64,000 nt of DNA from Tepidimonas fonticaldi (GTDB lineage: Bacteria > Pseudomonadota > Gammaproteobacteria > Burkholderiales > Burkholderiaceae_C): positions 45,589 to 109,588 of the forward strand of contig NZ_VJOO01000008.1 of the NCBI RefSeq assembly GCF_007556755.1. The letters run 5' to 3'. The notes under the pieces are model-generated. The model had not been told where the DNA came from and made no database searches. It saw nothing but the letters and a program-made list of their open reading frames with translations. Positions within the stretch are counted from its first letter, which is position 1; every line of letters starts with the position of its first letter. The position numbers and the translations under genes are program-made. This document shows, piece by piece, positions 55,142 to 63,691 of the stretch.

Positions 55142-56150
55142 TGTATCGATGCGGCTTGTAACGCTGCAGGTTGGCCGGATCGGTGAACCACGCGATCGTG
55201 CGCCGCAGCCCCTCGCGCAGATCGACGCGGGGACGATAACCGGTCAGTCGCTCGATCTTGCGGTTGTCGCACCACAGGCGAAACACCTCGGACTGCGGCG
55301 GGCGCAGGCGTTCGTCCTCCTGCTGCACTTCGACGTCGGCGCCCATTAGCTCCAGGATCAGCCGGACCGTATCGCCGATGGAAATCTCGTAATTGGAGCC
55401 GATGTTGACCACTTCGCCGACCGCCGCGTCGCACTGCGCCAGCGCCAGCAGGCCACGGCAGGTGTCTTCCACGTAGTTGAAATCGCGCGTCGGGCGCAGA
55501 TCGCCGAGCTTGAGGACACGGCTGCCGGCGGCCACCTGGCTGATGATCGTCGGGATCACGGCGCGGGCCGACTGCCGCGGCCCGTAGGTGTTGAACGGCC
55601 GCGCCACCGTCACCGGCAGCCCGAAGCTGCTGAGGAAGCTCAGCGCGATGGCATCGGCGCCGACCTTGGAGGCGCTGTAGGGCGACTGCGGCTGCAACGG
55701 GTGCGCCTCGTCGATCGGCACGTAGCGCGCGGTACCGTACACCTCGCTGGTGGAGGTGTGCACGAGGCGGCGCACGCCGGCGGCCCGCGCCGCCTGGCAG
55801 ACGTTGAGCGTGCCGCGCACGTTGGTCTCGACGTAGCTGTCGGGGGCCGCGTACGAGTACGGGATCGCGATCAGCGCGGCGAGATGGAACACCACGTCCA
55901 CCCCCTGCATGATCTGGTGGCAGAAATGCGGGTCCCGGATGTCCCCGCTCACCACCTCCACCTGCGGCAGACACGGCAGGCCCTCCAGCCACCCCCAGTG
56001 ATTGAAGCTGTTGTACTGCGCCAGCGCCCGCACCCGGCAGCCCTGCGCCACCAGCAGCTCCACGAGGTGCGAACCGATGAAGCCATCGGCCCCCGTCACC
56101 AGACAAAGCCCCGTGAGAGGGGTCGATGCATCGGTTTGTCCTTGGTCCAT
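55134..56150 (-). CDS. legB: NAD-dependent 4,6-dehydratase LegB
   Basis: A 338-residue short-chain dehydrogenase/reductase that removes water from a nucleotide-activated GlcNAc to give a 4-keto-6-deoxy sugar. The NAD loop is LVTGADGFIGSHLVELL and the catalytic Ser/Tyr/Lys are in HTSTSEVYG and YSASKVGAD; VARPFNTYGPRQSARAVIPTII and TRDFNYVEDTCRGLLAL complete the family pattern. GGAAC lies 5 bases before the ATG (MDQGQTDAS). A longer frame starting 29 codons up runs into the promoter of the divergent maf gene. It is first in the operon. Confidence 0.92.
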   Translation of the reverse strand: MDQGQTDASTPLTGLCLVTGADGFIGSHLVELLVAQGCRVRALAQYNSFNHWGWLEGLPCLPQVEVVSGDIRDPHFCHQIMQGVDVVFHLAALIAIPYSYAAPDSYVETNVRGTLNVCQAARAAGVRRLVHTSTSEVYGTARYVPIDEAHPLQPQSPYSASKVGADAIALSFLSSFGLPVTVARPFNTYGPRQSARAVIPTIISQVAAGSRVLKLGDLRPTRDFNYVEDTCRGLLALAQCDAAVGEVVNIGSNYEISIGDTVRLILELMGADVEVQQEDERLRPPQSEVFRLWCDNRKIERLTGYRPRVDLREGLRRTIAWFTDPANLQRYKPHRYNV

Positions 56151-56225
56151 CGAGCTGTTCCACGCACCGCAGTGCTTTGCACACACTAAGATGCTATCGC
56201 ACCTGGCCCACGGGAAATCTGCGAA

Positions 56226-58787
56226 ATGTCCGCTCAAACCCTGTCTGCAATCTCGAACGACAGTGCCCCTTCATCTCAAGCAGCTCCCCTGCAGTGGCGG
56301 GTCAACCGGTTTGGCGAGCAGACGCTGGAGGCCGTCAACGGCGTAACGTTCGACAAACTGGGAGTGACGCCAACGCTGGAAGAAGCATTCCGCGGCGAGC
56401 TTCGTTCCGAGGATACGCTGTACATCGTCGCTGGCAGCGACTCGGGCCATTTGATCCGCCACGTTCTGCGGGAGGCCGCGCCCGCGGGCACCCGCTACCT
56501 GTTCGTCGAACCGCCGCAGGTGCACGCCGCGCTGCGCGCCGTGGGATTGCTCGACGCCCTGCCACCCCACGTTCGCTGCGCGACGACCGACGACTGGATG
56601 GAGGCCGCCAGCGACCTGCGCCTGGCGGACTACCTGTTCATCGACCGGGTCGAAGTGGTGTTTTCCCTAGCTGCACGATCCGCCGAGGCCCCGGATCACA
56701 CGCAGCTCGGCTGGACGCTGCGCGAAGCCGTGGCCTCGCTGCATTGGCGAACGGTCGGGCTGCGAGGCAACGAGACGTTCATCGCATGCCAACTGGCCAA
56801 CGCGGTGGATAACGTACAACCCGCGGGCATCTGGCGGGGCCGACTCAAAGGCCGAACAGGCGTGCTGCTGGCGGGGGGACCGTCGCTGGACACGGCGCTC
56901 GACTGGGTACGGCAACACCGGGAACGTTTGGTCGTTCTGGCCGTCTCGCGCATCAGCCGTCGGCTGCTGCAAGTGGGGCTTGAGCCGGATTTCGTGTTTT
57001 CGGTGGACCCCACCGAGATGAGTTACGAAATCAGCCGGGACATGCTGCGTTTCGGACCCGCGGTGGTCTTCGTGCATCAGTACCACGTCAATCCCCGGTT
57101 GCTGGCCCAATGGCCACACTCCAGCTACTACCTCGGATCGCTGCTGCCCTGGTCGTCCCCGCTGAATCCCCCTGAACCGCTGCACGGCGTTGGCCCCACC
57201 GTGACCAACACGGCCTTGCAGTTTGCGGGAGAACTGGGCTTGAACCGTGTGATCCTGGCCGGGGTCGATTTGTGTTTCACCCCAGAGGGCTATACCCACG
57301 CCGAAGGCAGCAATGAGCGCAAGGCCGGGCCGCGCTTCGACTTGACCAACCTGGAAGTGGAAACGAATGACGGCCGTCGGGCCAGCACGACGGCCGATTT
57401 CGCGGCCGCTATCGATACGCTGGCGCAGCAGGCGCGCCAACTGCGCGACCGGGGTATTCGACTTGTCAATCCCTCCCCAGGTGCGGCTCGGGTCGAGGCG
57501 GTCGATTATGTCCCTTGGGTCGAACTCGGCTTGGATGATGCGGAACGCGGCGAAACGATTCCGCCGCCTGACCCCCAGGCGTTCACCAACGGCCAACGCC
57601 TGCGACATACGGAGCGTGTAGCCCGCGACATGCAGCGACGGATCGACGAACTGGGACAACTGGAAGACCGGCTGCGCCACGCACGCAAGGTCACCGACAA
57701 GCTGTTCGCGGAAGATGGCACCATCCGCAACCGAAACCTGCGTCTGCGCCTGGAACGTTTTGAAGCGGAACTGGACGCCGAACACCCCGATCTGTCGCGG
57801 CTGATCAAGCAATGCAGCCTGCACGCGCTGCTTCGCGGCATGAAGGCGGTGCGTGACGTCGAAACGCTCGACGCGCGCGAGGCACAAGACGCCCTGCGGG
57901 GCTATTACGACGCATTCCTGGACGGCGCACGCCGCCTGCGCGGCTGGATCGAACACGCCATGGTCAAGATCCGACGGCGGCGCCATGAGTACGCCGGGTC
58001 TTGGTCACTGAACCAATTGGGGGTGGAGTGGGCCAAGCATGGCGAACCCGGCCGGATCCAGGGCTGGCTCGTTCGAAATGGCCCGTTGCCGGCCGACACA
58101 CCCATGCCCCTGCGCTCGGTGATCGAGGGCTTGCAGCAGGCGCTCCAGCGGGACCTGGACGCCACCGACGGGGCACACCTGCGTCGAGCCCGCTCCCATG
58201 GCGACCTGCGCGCCGCGCGCGTGCGGCTGGAGCAATTGTTTGTACAGCACAACGCCGACGGGGTACGCAACACGCTGGCCGGGCTGAATCGCGTGCAGGA
58301 TGCCAAAGCCGCTGCGCCCTACATCGCTCTCGCACGGGGTTTGCTGGCCGAGTTGGAGGGCCGCCCCGATGAGGCGCTTGGGCACTACGACCGTGTGCTG
58401 CAAGCCCCCGATCGGACGCTGTGGAAACTGGCGCTGGTGCGTATCGCGAACTGGGCCCTGGAACACGGCGAAGCCACCATGGCTGAGCAGGCATTGCAGT
58501 GCTTGGCCGACCTGCAGCCGGGGTACCGCATGCAATACGGTGATTTCCTGGCAGCCACAGGCCATATCGATCGGGCGATCGATGTGTACGAGCGCCACCT
58601 GACCGAACATCCCTCGGACAAGGATGCGATGGTGCGGCTGGCACGCCTCATGGTCAATGCGGGTGCCCACGAGGCTGCGCGAATGATGGCCGACCATCTG
58701 ACGCGGCTGCCCGGCGGGGAGGCGTTGGCAGCCTCGATCCACCGCTGGGCGGACGCCAGCCTATGCCCGCCCGGCGGAAAGACGTAG
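56226..58787 (+). CDS. Motility accessory factor (Maf/DUF115), probable flagellin nonulosonate transferase, with C-terminal repeat tail
   Basis: An 853-residue cytoplasmic protein. Residues 1-170 form the N-domain (LRSEDTLYIVAGSDSGHLIRHVLREAAPAGTRYLFVEPP-type fold); residues 190-420 are the Maf_flag10/DUF115 core with GVLLAGGPSLDTALDWV, VGLEPDFVFSVDPTEM, GVGPTVTNTALQFAGELGLNRVILAGVDLCF and the EGS segment. The last 300 residues are helical; residues about 680-840 look like TPR-type repeats (YIALARGLLAELEGRPDEALGHYDRVL, DIDRAIDVYERHLTEHPSDKDAMVRLARL-like). In Campylobacter and Aeromonas, Maf proteins glycosylate flagellin with Pse or Leg. It is divergent from legB with 75 bases between. Confidence 0.88.
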   Translation: MSAQTLSAISNDSAPSSQAAPLQWRVNRFGEQTLEAVNGVTFDKLGVTPTLEEAFRGELRSEDTLYIVAGSDSGHLIRHVLREAAPAGTRYLFVEPPQVHAALRAVGLLDALPPHVRCATTDDWMEAASDLRLADYLFIDRVEVVFSLAARSAEAPDHTQLGWTLREAVASLHWRTVGLRGNETFIACQLANAVDNVQPAGIWRGRLKGRTGVLLAGGPSLDTALDWVRQHRERLVVLAVSRISRRLLQVGLEPDFVFSVDPTEMSYEISRDMLRFGPAVVFVHQYHVNPRLLAQWPHSSYYLGSLLPWSSPLNPPEPLHGVGPTVTNTALQFAGELGLNRVILAGVDLCFTPEGYTHAEGSNERKAGPRFDLTNLEVETNDGRRASTTADFAAAIDTLAQQARQLRDRGIRLVNPSPGAARVEAVDYVPWVELGLDDAERGETIPPPDPQAFTNGQRLRHTERVARDMQRRIDELGQLEDRLRHARKVTDKLFAEDGTIRNRNLRLRLERFEAELDAEHPDLSRLIKQCSLHALLRGMKAVRDVETLDAREAQDALRGYYDAFLDGARRLRGWIEHAMVKIRRRRHEYAGSWSLNQLGVEWAKHGEPGRIQGWLVRNGPLPADTPMPLRSVIEGLQQALQRDLDATDGAHLRRARSHGDLRAARVRLEQLFVQHNADGVRNTLAGLNRVQDAKAAAPYIALARGLLAELEGRPDEALGHYDRVLQAPDRTLWKLALVRIANWALEHGEATMAEQALQCLADLQPGYRMQYGDFLAATGHIDRAIDVYERHLTEHPSDKDAMVRLARLMVNAGAHEAARMMADHLTRLPGGEALAASIHRWADASLCPPGGKT

Positions 58788-58890
58788 CTGTTTGCGGTTG
58801 CTGCCCCGGCATCGACCGCAGACTGCGCTACAGTGACAACGATACCACCGGTCAGGCGCTGTTCGCACGATCACGGACGGGCGCCGGGGC

Positions 58891-58917
58891 TCAAGCGAGG
58901 TGACAGATGGCCGATAA
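58891..58917 (+). promoter_or_regulatory. Sigma-28 (FliA) promoter of fliS
   Basis: TCAAGCGA, exactly 11 bases, GCCGATAA: the -10 is a perfect match. The predicted start is near 58927, about 28 bases before the chosen fliS ATG. An ATG at 58907 lies in this promoter and cannot be translated from it. The rest of the 167-base gap after maf shows no gene. Confidence 0.8.
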
Positions 58918-58954
58918 CACAGGCAAAGACCAACCCCTGACACGGAGCGACACG

Positions 58955-59350
58955 ATGTACACCTCCCCCGCGACCCGCAGCGTCAACGCCTACACCCAGC
59001 AAGCGGCCGCCAGCCGCGTGGCGGCTGCGAGCCCGCACGAGCTGATCGCCATGCTGTTCGACGCGGTGGACGAGCAGATCGCGCTGGCCATGGCCGCAAC
59101 CGAAGCCCGGCAGACCGAGCAGCGCGGGCGCGCGGTCAACAAAGCGATCCGCCTGGTGGACGAGGGGCTGCGCGGAGGCATCGACCTCGAGAAAGGTGGC
59201 GAGCTGGCCCAGCGGCTGGACGCCCTGTACCAGTACTGCACCGCGCGGCTGGCCGAGGCCCACGCCAAGCGCGACCGCGCGATGTTCGAAGAAGTGCGCC
59301 AGCACCTGCGTGGCGTAGCCGACGCCTGGAACCAGATCCGTCCCCAGTGA
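58955..59350 (+). CDS. fliS: Flagellar export chaperone FliS
   Basis: A 131-residue four-helix chaperone (E. coli 136) that binds the C-terminus of unpolymerised flagellin. Typical blocks are YTSPATRSVNAYTQQAAASRVAAASPHELIAMLFDAVDEQI, RGRAVNKAIRLVDEGLRGGIDLEKGGELAQRLDALYQYC and HLRGVADAWNQI. The start at MYTSPATRS has GGAG 7 bases upstream and lies just after the sigma-28 promoter, whereas a start 16 codons earlier sits inside it. fliT follows by 13 bases. Confidence 0.96.
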   Translation: MYTSPATRSVNAYTQQAAASRVAAASPHELIAMLFDAVDEQIALAMAATEARQTEQRGRAVNKAIRLVDEGLRGGIDLEKGGELAQRLDALYQYCTARLAEAHAKRDRAMFEEVRQHLRGVADAWNQIRPQ

Positions 59351-59363
59351 AGCCGAGTCAGGC

Positions 59364-59702
59364 ATGACAAACGACCGAAAGACGGCGATCATGGACACCC
59401 CGGAGATGAACGTGCTGGACTACTACCGCGCGCTGGAGCAGGCCAGCGAACACATGCTGCAGGCCGCCGAGTCGGACGATTGGGACCGTGTGGTCGAGCT
59501 CGAAGGCGCCTGCGCCGTGCTGATCGAGCGGTTGCGCGAAGTGGGCAGCACCGCGCAGCTCAGCCCGACCGAGCGGGCCGAGAAGCACCGCATCATGCTG
59601 GCGATCCTGAAGCACGACGCCCGCATCCGCGCCCTGGCCGAGCCGTGGCTGGACCTGTGGGAAGCAACCCCGCCGGGCAGCCGCTCGACCCTGCTGCACT
59701 GA
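59364..59702 (+). CDS. fliT: Flagellar protein FliT
   Basis: A 112-residue helical chaperone for FliD; in Salmonella it also inhibits FlhDC when FliD is away. The family pattern is loose but recognisable: VLDYYRALEQASEHMLQAAESDDWDRVVELEGACAVLIERLRE, ILKHDARIRALAEPWLDLWE. Position right after fliS supports the call. A start at the next ATG nine codons on (MDTPEMN) is equally possible. It converges on fliE. Confidence 0.85.
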   Translation: MTNDRKTAIMDTPEMNVLDYYRALEQASEHMLQAAESDDWDRVVELEGACAVLIERLREVGSTAQLSPTERAEKHRIMLAILKHDARIRALAEPWLDLWEATPPGSRSTLLH

Positions 59703-59726
59703 ACGGGCAGCGCGGCCGCTTGGGGC

Positions 59727-60092
59727 TTACACCTGCATGTTCATGACGTCGGTGTAAGCCTGCATCATGCGGTTGCGCACATGCAACGCGGCCTGAAAGC
59801 CGATCTGCGCCTTCTGCATCGCGACCATCGTTTCTTCCAGACTGACGTTGCGGTTGCCCATTTGCACTTGGTTTTGCAACTCGCTGGCGCGGTTTTGGGC
59901 CGCGCTGACATCTTGGAGTGCGGTGCGCAGCGCGTCGCCAAACCCGCGCGCCGGCGCTGCCGCCGTAGGGGCAGACGGTTGGGCCGCGCCCGCGGCGGCC
60001 TGAGCGGCCAGCGCTTTTTGGGCCGCGCGCAAGGCGGCGGCTTGGGCGGGGCTCATCGAAGCGGTATTCATGGGGAGCAGGCGCAGGTCCAT
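59727..60092 (-). CDS. fliE: Flagellar hook-basal body protein FliE
   Basis: A 121-residue junction protein linking the MS ring with the proximal rod. The C-terminus is strongly conserved: NQVQMGNRNVSLEETMVAMQKAQIGFQAALHVRNRMMQAYTDVMNMQV-type sequence (NVSLEETMVAMQKA, VRNRMMQAY, MNMQV). The Ala-rich N-terminus is variable. It is divergent from fliF with 136 bases between, the usual proteobacterial layout. The start MDLRLLPMN is the furthest upstream; later Met codons are possible. Confidence 0.95.
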   Translation of the reverse strand: MDLRLLPMNTASMSPAQAAALRAAQKALAAQAAAGAAQPSAPTAAAPARGFGDALRTALQDVSAAQNRASELQNQVQMGNRNVSLEETMVAMQKAQIGFQAALHVRNRMMQAYTDVMNMQV

Positions 60093-60228
60093 GGCGGCTC
60101 CGATCGGGTGGATAACGATGGCGCCGATGGTAGCGGCGCATCGCCCGCCGACTTAAGCGCAAAGAGGCCGATAAAAACCCGGGTGTTCGGGCTTTAGCGC
60201 GCGGGGACGGGTTTTGATAATCCGTGCC

Positions 60229-61971
60229 ATGGCTACTTCCACCGCTGTCGCCGAACTGGACCCCGCCCTGCCCGCCCCGACGGGCCAGCCCTCGCCGCTG
60301 GTTGCCGGCTGGCAACGCCTGAGCACGGGACGCAAGTTGTCGCTGGGCGCGGGCGTGGTCGCGATGATCGCCGTGCTGGCCGCGGCGTTTTATATGGCCA
60401 ACCGCCCGGACTACCGCGTGCTGTACGCCAACCTGTCGGACAAGGACGGCGGGGCGGTGCTGGCCCAACTGTCGCAAATGAACGTGCCGTACAAGCACGC
60501 CGACGGCGGCAAGGCCATCCTGGTGCCGGCCGACCGCGTCAACGACCTGCGCATGAAGCTGGCCAGCCAGGGGCTGCCCAAGGGCGCCGTGACGGGGTTC
60601 GAGCTGATGGACCAGACACGCCTGGGTATGACGCAGTTCCAGGAGCGGGTCAACTTCCAGCGCAGCCTGGAGGGCGAGCTCACCCGCACGATTCTGTCGA
60701 TCAACTCGGTCGCCGATGCGCGCGTGCATTTGGCGCTGCCCAACCAGAACGGGTTCTTCCGCGAGCAGCAAAAGCCCTCGGCCAGCGTGGTGCTGACGCT
60801 GCACCCGGGCCGCACGCTGGACCGCACCCAGGTCGCGGGCATCGTGCACCTGGTGGCCAGCTCCGTGCCGGAGATGGACCCCAAGGCGGTCAGCGTGATC
60901 GACCAGCACGGCACCCTGCTGTCGCAACGGGCCGAGGGCGATGGCGGCATCGATTCGCGCCAACTGGAATATGTGCGCATGCTGGAGCAGATGTACACCC
61001 AGCGGGTGCTGGACCTGCTGGAGCCGGTCGTCGGGCGCGACAATGTGCGCGCCACCGTGACGGCGGACGTGGACTTCTCGATCACCGAGCGCACGAGCGA
61101 ACAGCACCGGCCCAACCAGGGCACCGAACCGGCGGCGGTGCGCAGCTCGCAGACCGTGGAGGAAAACGGGCCTGGCACACCGCAGCCCAACGGAGTGCCC
61201 GGGGCCGTCTCCAACGTCGCCCCGACCGGGACGACCGCGCCCATCAACGGGGCTGCGCCGCCGGTGGGCGTCGTGGGCAATGGCAACGTCGCCGGCACCA
61301 CGGCGGAAGGGCCGCGCCGGCGCGAGCAGGTGGTCAATTACGAGGTGGACAAGACCATCTCGGTCACCCGGGGCGCGACGGGGACGGTGCGCCGGCTGAG
61401 CGCGGCCGTGGTGATCAACCACCTGCCCAGCCCGGACGCCAAAAAAGGCCCGGCCGCCGCCGCCCTGCCGCCCGAGCGGCTGGAGCAGATCCAGGCCCTG
61501 GTGCGCGAGGCAATCGGCTACAACGGCGAGCGCGGCGACTCGGTCAACGTGGTCAACGCACCGTTCAACCAGCCGCGGGTGGAGCCGGTGGAAATCCCCT
61601 GGTATCAAAACCCCGACACCCAGGCTTGGCTGCGCAGCCTGGCCGGCCCCCTGGGTATGCTGGCACTGGGTCTGATCCTCTTCCTGGGCATGGTCCGTCC
61701 GGCGCTGAAGATGATGCAGGCCCCGCCAGCCGGCAATGCGGGCGCGGGGGCGAATGCGGCGGGCACAGCCGCCCTGCCCGGCCCGGGCAGCCAGCTCGAA
61801 GCCGTGGTGGGCGAGGTGGTGGAACGCCCCAGCCTGCCCCAACCGGTGCACAATGAGCCCACCCCTGAAGAGCTGCGGCTGGCCGACGCGCGCCGGCTGG
61901 CGAAAGAAAATCCGGTCGCCGTGGCCAACATCATCAAGGGCTGGATCAGCGGCGAAGGGGCCACCGCCTGA
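60229..61971 (+). CDS. fliF: Flagellar MS-ring protein FliF
   Basis: A 580-residue inner-membrane ring protein (Salmonella 560). Two transmembrane helices frame a large periplasmic part: LSLGAGVVAMIAVLAAAFYMA near residues 34-54 and LAGPLGMLALGLILFLGMV near 470-488. Ring-building blocks are YRVLYANLSDKDGGAVLAQL, GYELMDQ-like GFELMDQTRLGMTQFQERVNFQRSLEGELTRTI, VHLALPNQNGFFRE and GRDNVRATVTADVDFS. A Pro/Gly-rich loop (residues 290-350) and a FliG-binding C-terminus follow. A GCCGATAA at 60167 resembles a sigma-28 -10 but has no -35. The ATG at MATSTAV is used. Confidence 0.97.
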   Translation: MATSTAVAELDPALPAPTGQPSPLVAGWQRLSTGRKLSLGAGVVAMIAVLAAAFYMANRPDYRVLYANLSDKDGGAVLAQLSQMNVPYKHADGGKAILVPADRVNDLRMKLASQGLPKGAVTGFELMDQTRLGMTQFQERVNFQRSLEGELTRTILSINSVADARVHLALPNQNGFFREQQKPSASVVLTLHPGRTLDRTQVAGIVHLVASSVPEMDPKAVSVIDQHGTLLSQRAEGDGGIDSRQLEYVRMLEQMYTQRVLDLLEPVVGRDNVRATVTADVDFSITERTSEQHRPNQGTEPAAVRSSQTVEENGPGTPQPNGVPGAVSNVAPTGTTAPINGAAPPVGVVGNGNVAGTTAEGPRRREQVVNYEVDKTISVTRGATGTVRRLSAAVVINHLPSPDAKKGPAAAALPPERLEQIQALVREAIGYNGERGDSVNVVNAPFNQPRVEPVEIPWYQNPDTQAWLRSLAGPLGMLALGLILFLGMVRPALKMMQAPPAGNAGAGANAAGTAALPGPGSQLEAVVGEVVERPSLPQPVHNEPTPEELRLADARRLAKENPVAVANIIKGWISGEGATA

Positions 61972-61998
61972 GCCAGCCGGCAACGGGTTTGAGCGCAC

Positions 61999-63000
61999 AT
62001 GGCTGATACGGACGACGGATTGCAGGAAGCGGCCATCTTCCTCATGTCGCTGGGCGAGGAGGAGGCCGCCGAGGTCTTCAAGCACTTTTCGCCCAAGGAG
62101 GTGCAGCGCTTGGGCGAGGCGATCGCACGCATGCGCGCCGTGCCCAAAGAGAAGGTCGAATCGGTCATCGAGCGCTTCACGCGCGAAGCCCAGTCGCAAA
62201 GCCTGCTGGTGTCGGACACGGACAACTATGTGCGCTCGGTGCTCAAACGCGCGCTGGGCGACGACAAGGCGGCGCTGCTGATCGACCGCATCCTGCAGGG
62301 CGGCGACGTCTCCGGCATCGAGAGCCTGAAGTGGATGGACCCGATCTCGGTCGCCGAACTGCTGCGCAACGAGCATCCGCAGATCCTGGCCGCCATCCTG
62401 GTGCACCTCGACCAGGACCATGCCGCCAACATCCTCAAGCACTTCACCGAGCGCACGCGCAACGAGGTGATGCTGCGCATCGCGACGCTCGAGGGCATCC
62501 AGCCCACGGCGCTCAAGGACCTCAACGAGGCGCTCTACCAGGTGCTGGCCGGTGGCGACAAGATCCGCAAGAGCTCGCTGGGCGGCGTCAAGACCGCCGC
62601 CGAGATCATCAACCTGCTGGGCACGAGCCTGGAGGCCAGCGTCATCGACGCCATCCGCGAGCAGGACCCGGATCTGGCGCAAAAGATCATGGACAAGATG
62701 TTCACCTTCGAGGACCTGCTCAAACTGGACAACAAGTCGCTGCAGATGGTGCTCAAGGAGGTGTCGTCGGACGCGCTGGTGGTCGCCCTCAAGGGCGCCT
62801 CGCAGGAGCTGCGCGACAAAATTCTGTCCAACATGTCCAGCCGCGCGGCCGAGGCGCTCAAGGAAGATCTGGAGTCGCGCGGGCCGGTGCGGCTGTCGGA
62901 GGTGGAGGCGCAGCAGAAGGAAATCCTCAAGATCGTGCGCCGTCTGGCCGACGAGGGCCAGATCGTGCTGGGTGGAGGCGGCGACGATGCCTTCGTCTAA
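61999..63000 (+). CDS. fliG: Flagellar motor switch protein FliG
   Basis: A 333-residue rotor protein (E. coli 331). The N-terminal FliF-binding domain (AAIFLMSLGEEEAAEVFKHF), the middle ARM domain with EHPQILAAILVHLDQDHAANIL (EHPQ motif), and the torque-generating C-domain with MFTFEDLLKLDNKSLQMVLKEV and the charged SSRAAEALKEDLESRGPVRLSEVEAQQKEI are all present. It converts stator force to rotation and switching. fliH overlaps its end by 14 bases. Confidence 0.98.
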   Translation: MADTDDGLQEAAIFLMSLGEEEAAEVFKHFSPKEVQRLGEAIARMRAVPKEKVESVIERFTREAQSQSLLVSDTDNYVRSVLKRALGDDKAALLIDRILQGGDVSGIESLKWMDPISVAELLRNEHPQILAAILVHLDQDHAANILKHFTERTRNEVMLRIATLEGIQPTALKDLNEALYQVLAGGDKIRKSSLGGVKTAAEIINLLGTSLEASVIDAIREQDPDLAQKIMDKMFTFEDLLKLDNKSLQMVLKEVSSDALVVALKGASQELRDKILSNMSSRAAEALKEDLESRGPVRLSEVEAQQKEILKIVRRLADEGQIVLGGGGDDAFV

Positions 63001-63691
63001 CCGCGGGGGCCACCCCTACCAGCGCTTCATCCCGCGCGAGGAGGTGCAGGCCGTCTCGTCCTGGACGTTCGAGCCCGTGGACGATGCCGCCCGGCGCGCC
63101 GCCCGCCAAGCGCAGGAGGAGCCCGCCGTCACCGCCGAGCAGCTCGAGGAGGTCCGCGCCCAGGCGTTTGCGCAAGGTTTCGAGCAGGGCCGCCAGACAG
63201 GCGCGCAGGAGGCGCGCGAGGCCCTGACCGAACCGCTGCGCCAGCAGGCGGAGGAACACGCGCAGCGCTTTGCTGCCCTGCTGGCCACCGCGCAAGCCCA
63301 GCTGGATGCGGTGCAGCGCACGCTGGCCGACCAGGTGCTGCTGCTGGCCTGCGACATTGCGCGCCAAGTGGTGCGGCGGGAGCTGGCCCAACCGCTGGAG
63401 CCCGTGCGCGCCGTGGTCGACGAGGCGCTGTCGCTGTTGACCAACGACGCGCGGCCCGCGGTGCTGCGACTCCACCCCGACGATGCCCAGCGGCTGGAGC
63501 CGCTGATGGCCGACGCCCTGGCCCGCCAGCGCGTCACCCTGGTGCCGGACGCGCGGGTGTCCGCGGGTGGCTGCGTGCTCGAGACGGCCCAGGGCTCGGT
63601 GGACGCGACCGTCGAGCGCCGCTGGGCCCGAGCGGTGGGCAACCTGGGGCTGGACCTGTCGTGGGCAAGTGAGGGTGCCGACCATGGCTGA
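62987..63691 (+). CDS. fliH: Flagellar assembly protein FliH
   Basis: A 234-residue negative regulator and scaffold of the FliI ATPase. The N-terminus (HPYQRFIPREEVQAVSSWTFEPV) is typical of betaproteobacterial FliH; the middle has a coiled coil with small-residue repeats (FAQGFEQGRQTGAQEAREAL), and the C-domain LLLACDIARQVVRRELAQPLEPVRAVVDEALSLL resembles the V-ATPase E subunit. RVSAGGCVLETAQGSVDATVERRW is near the end. GGAGG lies 9 bases before the ATG. It overlaps both neighbours, fliG by 14 and fliI by 8 bases. Confidence 0.93.
   Translation: MPSSNRGGHPYQRFIPREEVQAVSSWTFEPVDDAARRAARQAQEEPAVTAEQLEEVRAQAFAQGFEQGRQTGAQEAREALTEPLRQQAEEHAQRFAALLATAQAQLDAVQRTLADQVLLLACDIARQVVRRELAQPLEPVRAVVDEALSLLTNDARPAVLRLHPDDAQRLEPLMADALARQRVTLVPDARVSAGGCVLETAQGSVDATVERRWARAVGNLGLDLSWASEGADHG

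Noticed and set aside
58907..58954. Longer FliS starting MADNTGKDQP
   Set aside because: The ATG is part of a perfect sigma-28 -10 element, and these 16 residues have no counterpart in FliS proteins I know.
60167..60174. GCCGATAA upstream of fliF as a sigma-28 promoter
   Set aside because: The -10 is perfect, but nothing like TAAAG or TCAAG lies at 10-12 bases spacing; a GATAAT just before the ATG is an equally weak alternative.
59593..62682. 1029-codon open frame on the minus strand
   Set aside because: Antisense to fliF, fliG and the fliT end and crosses the real fliE in another frame; composition is typical of a shadow.
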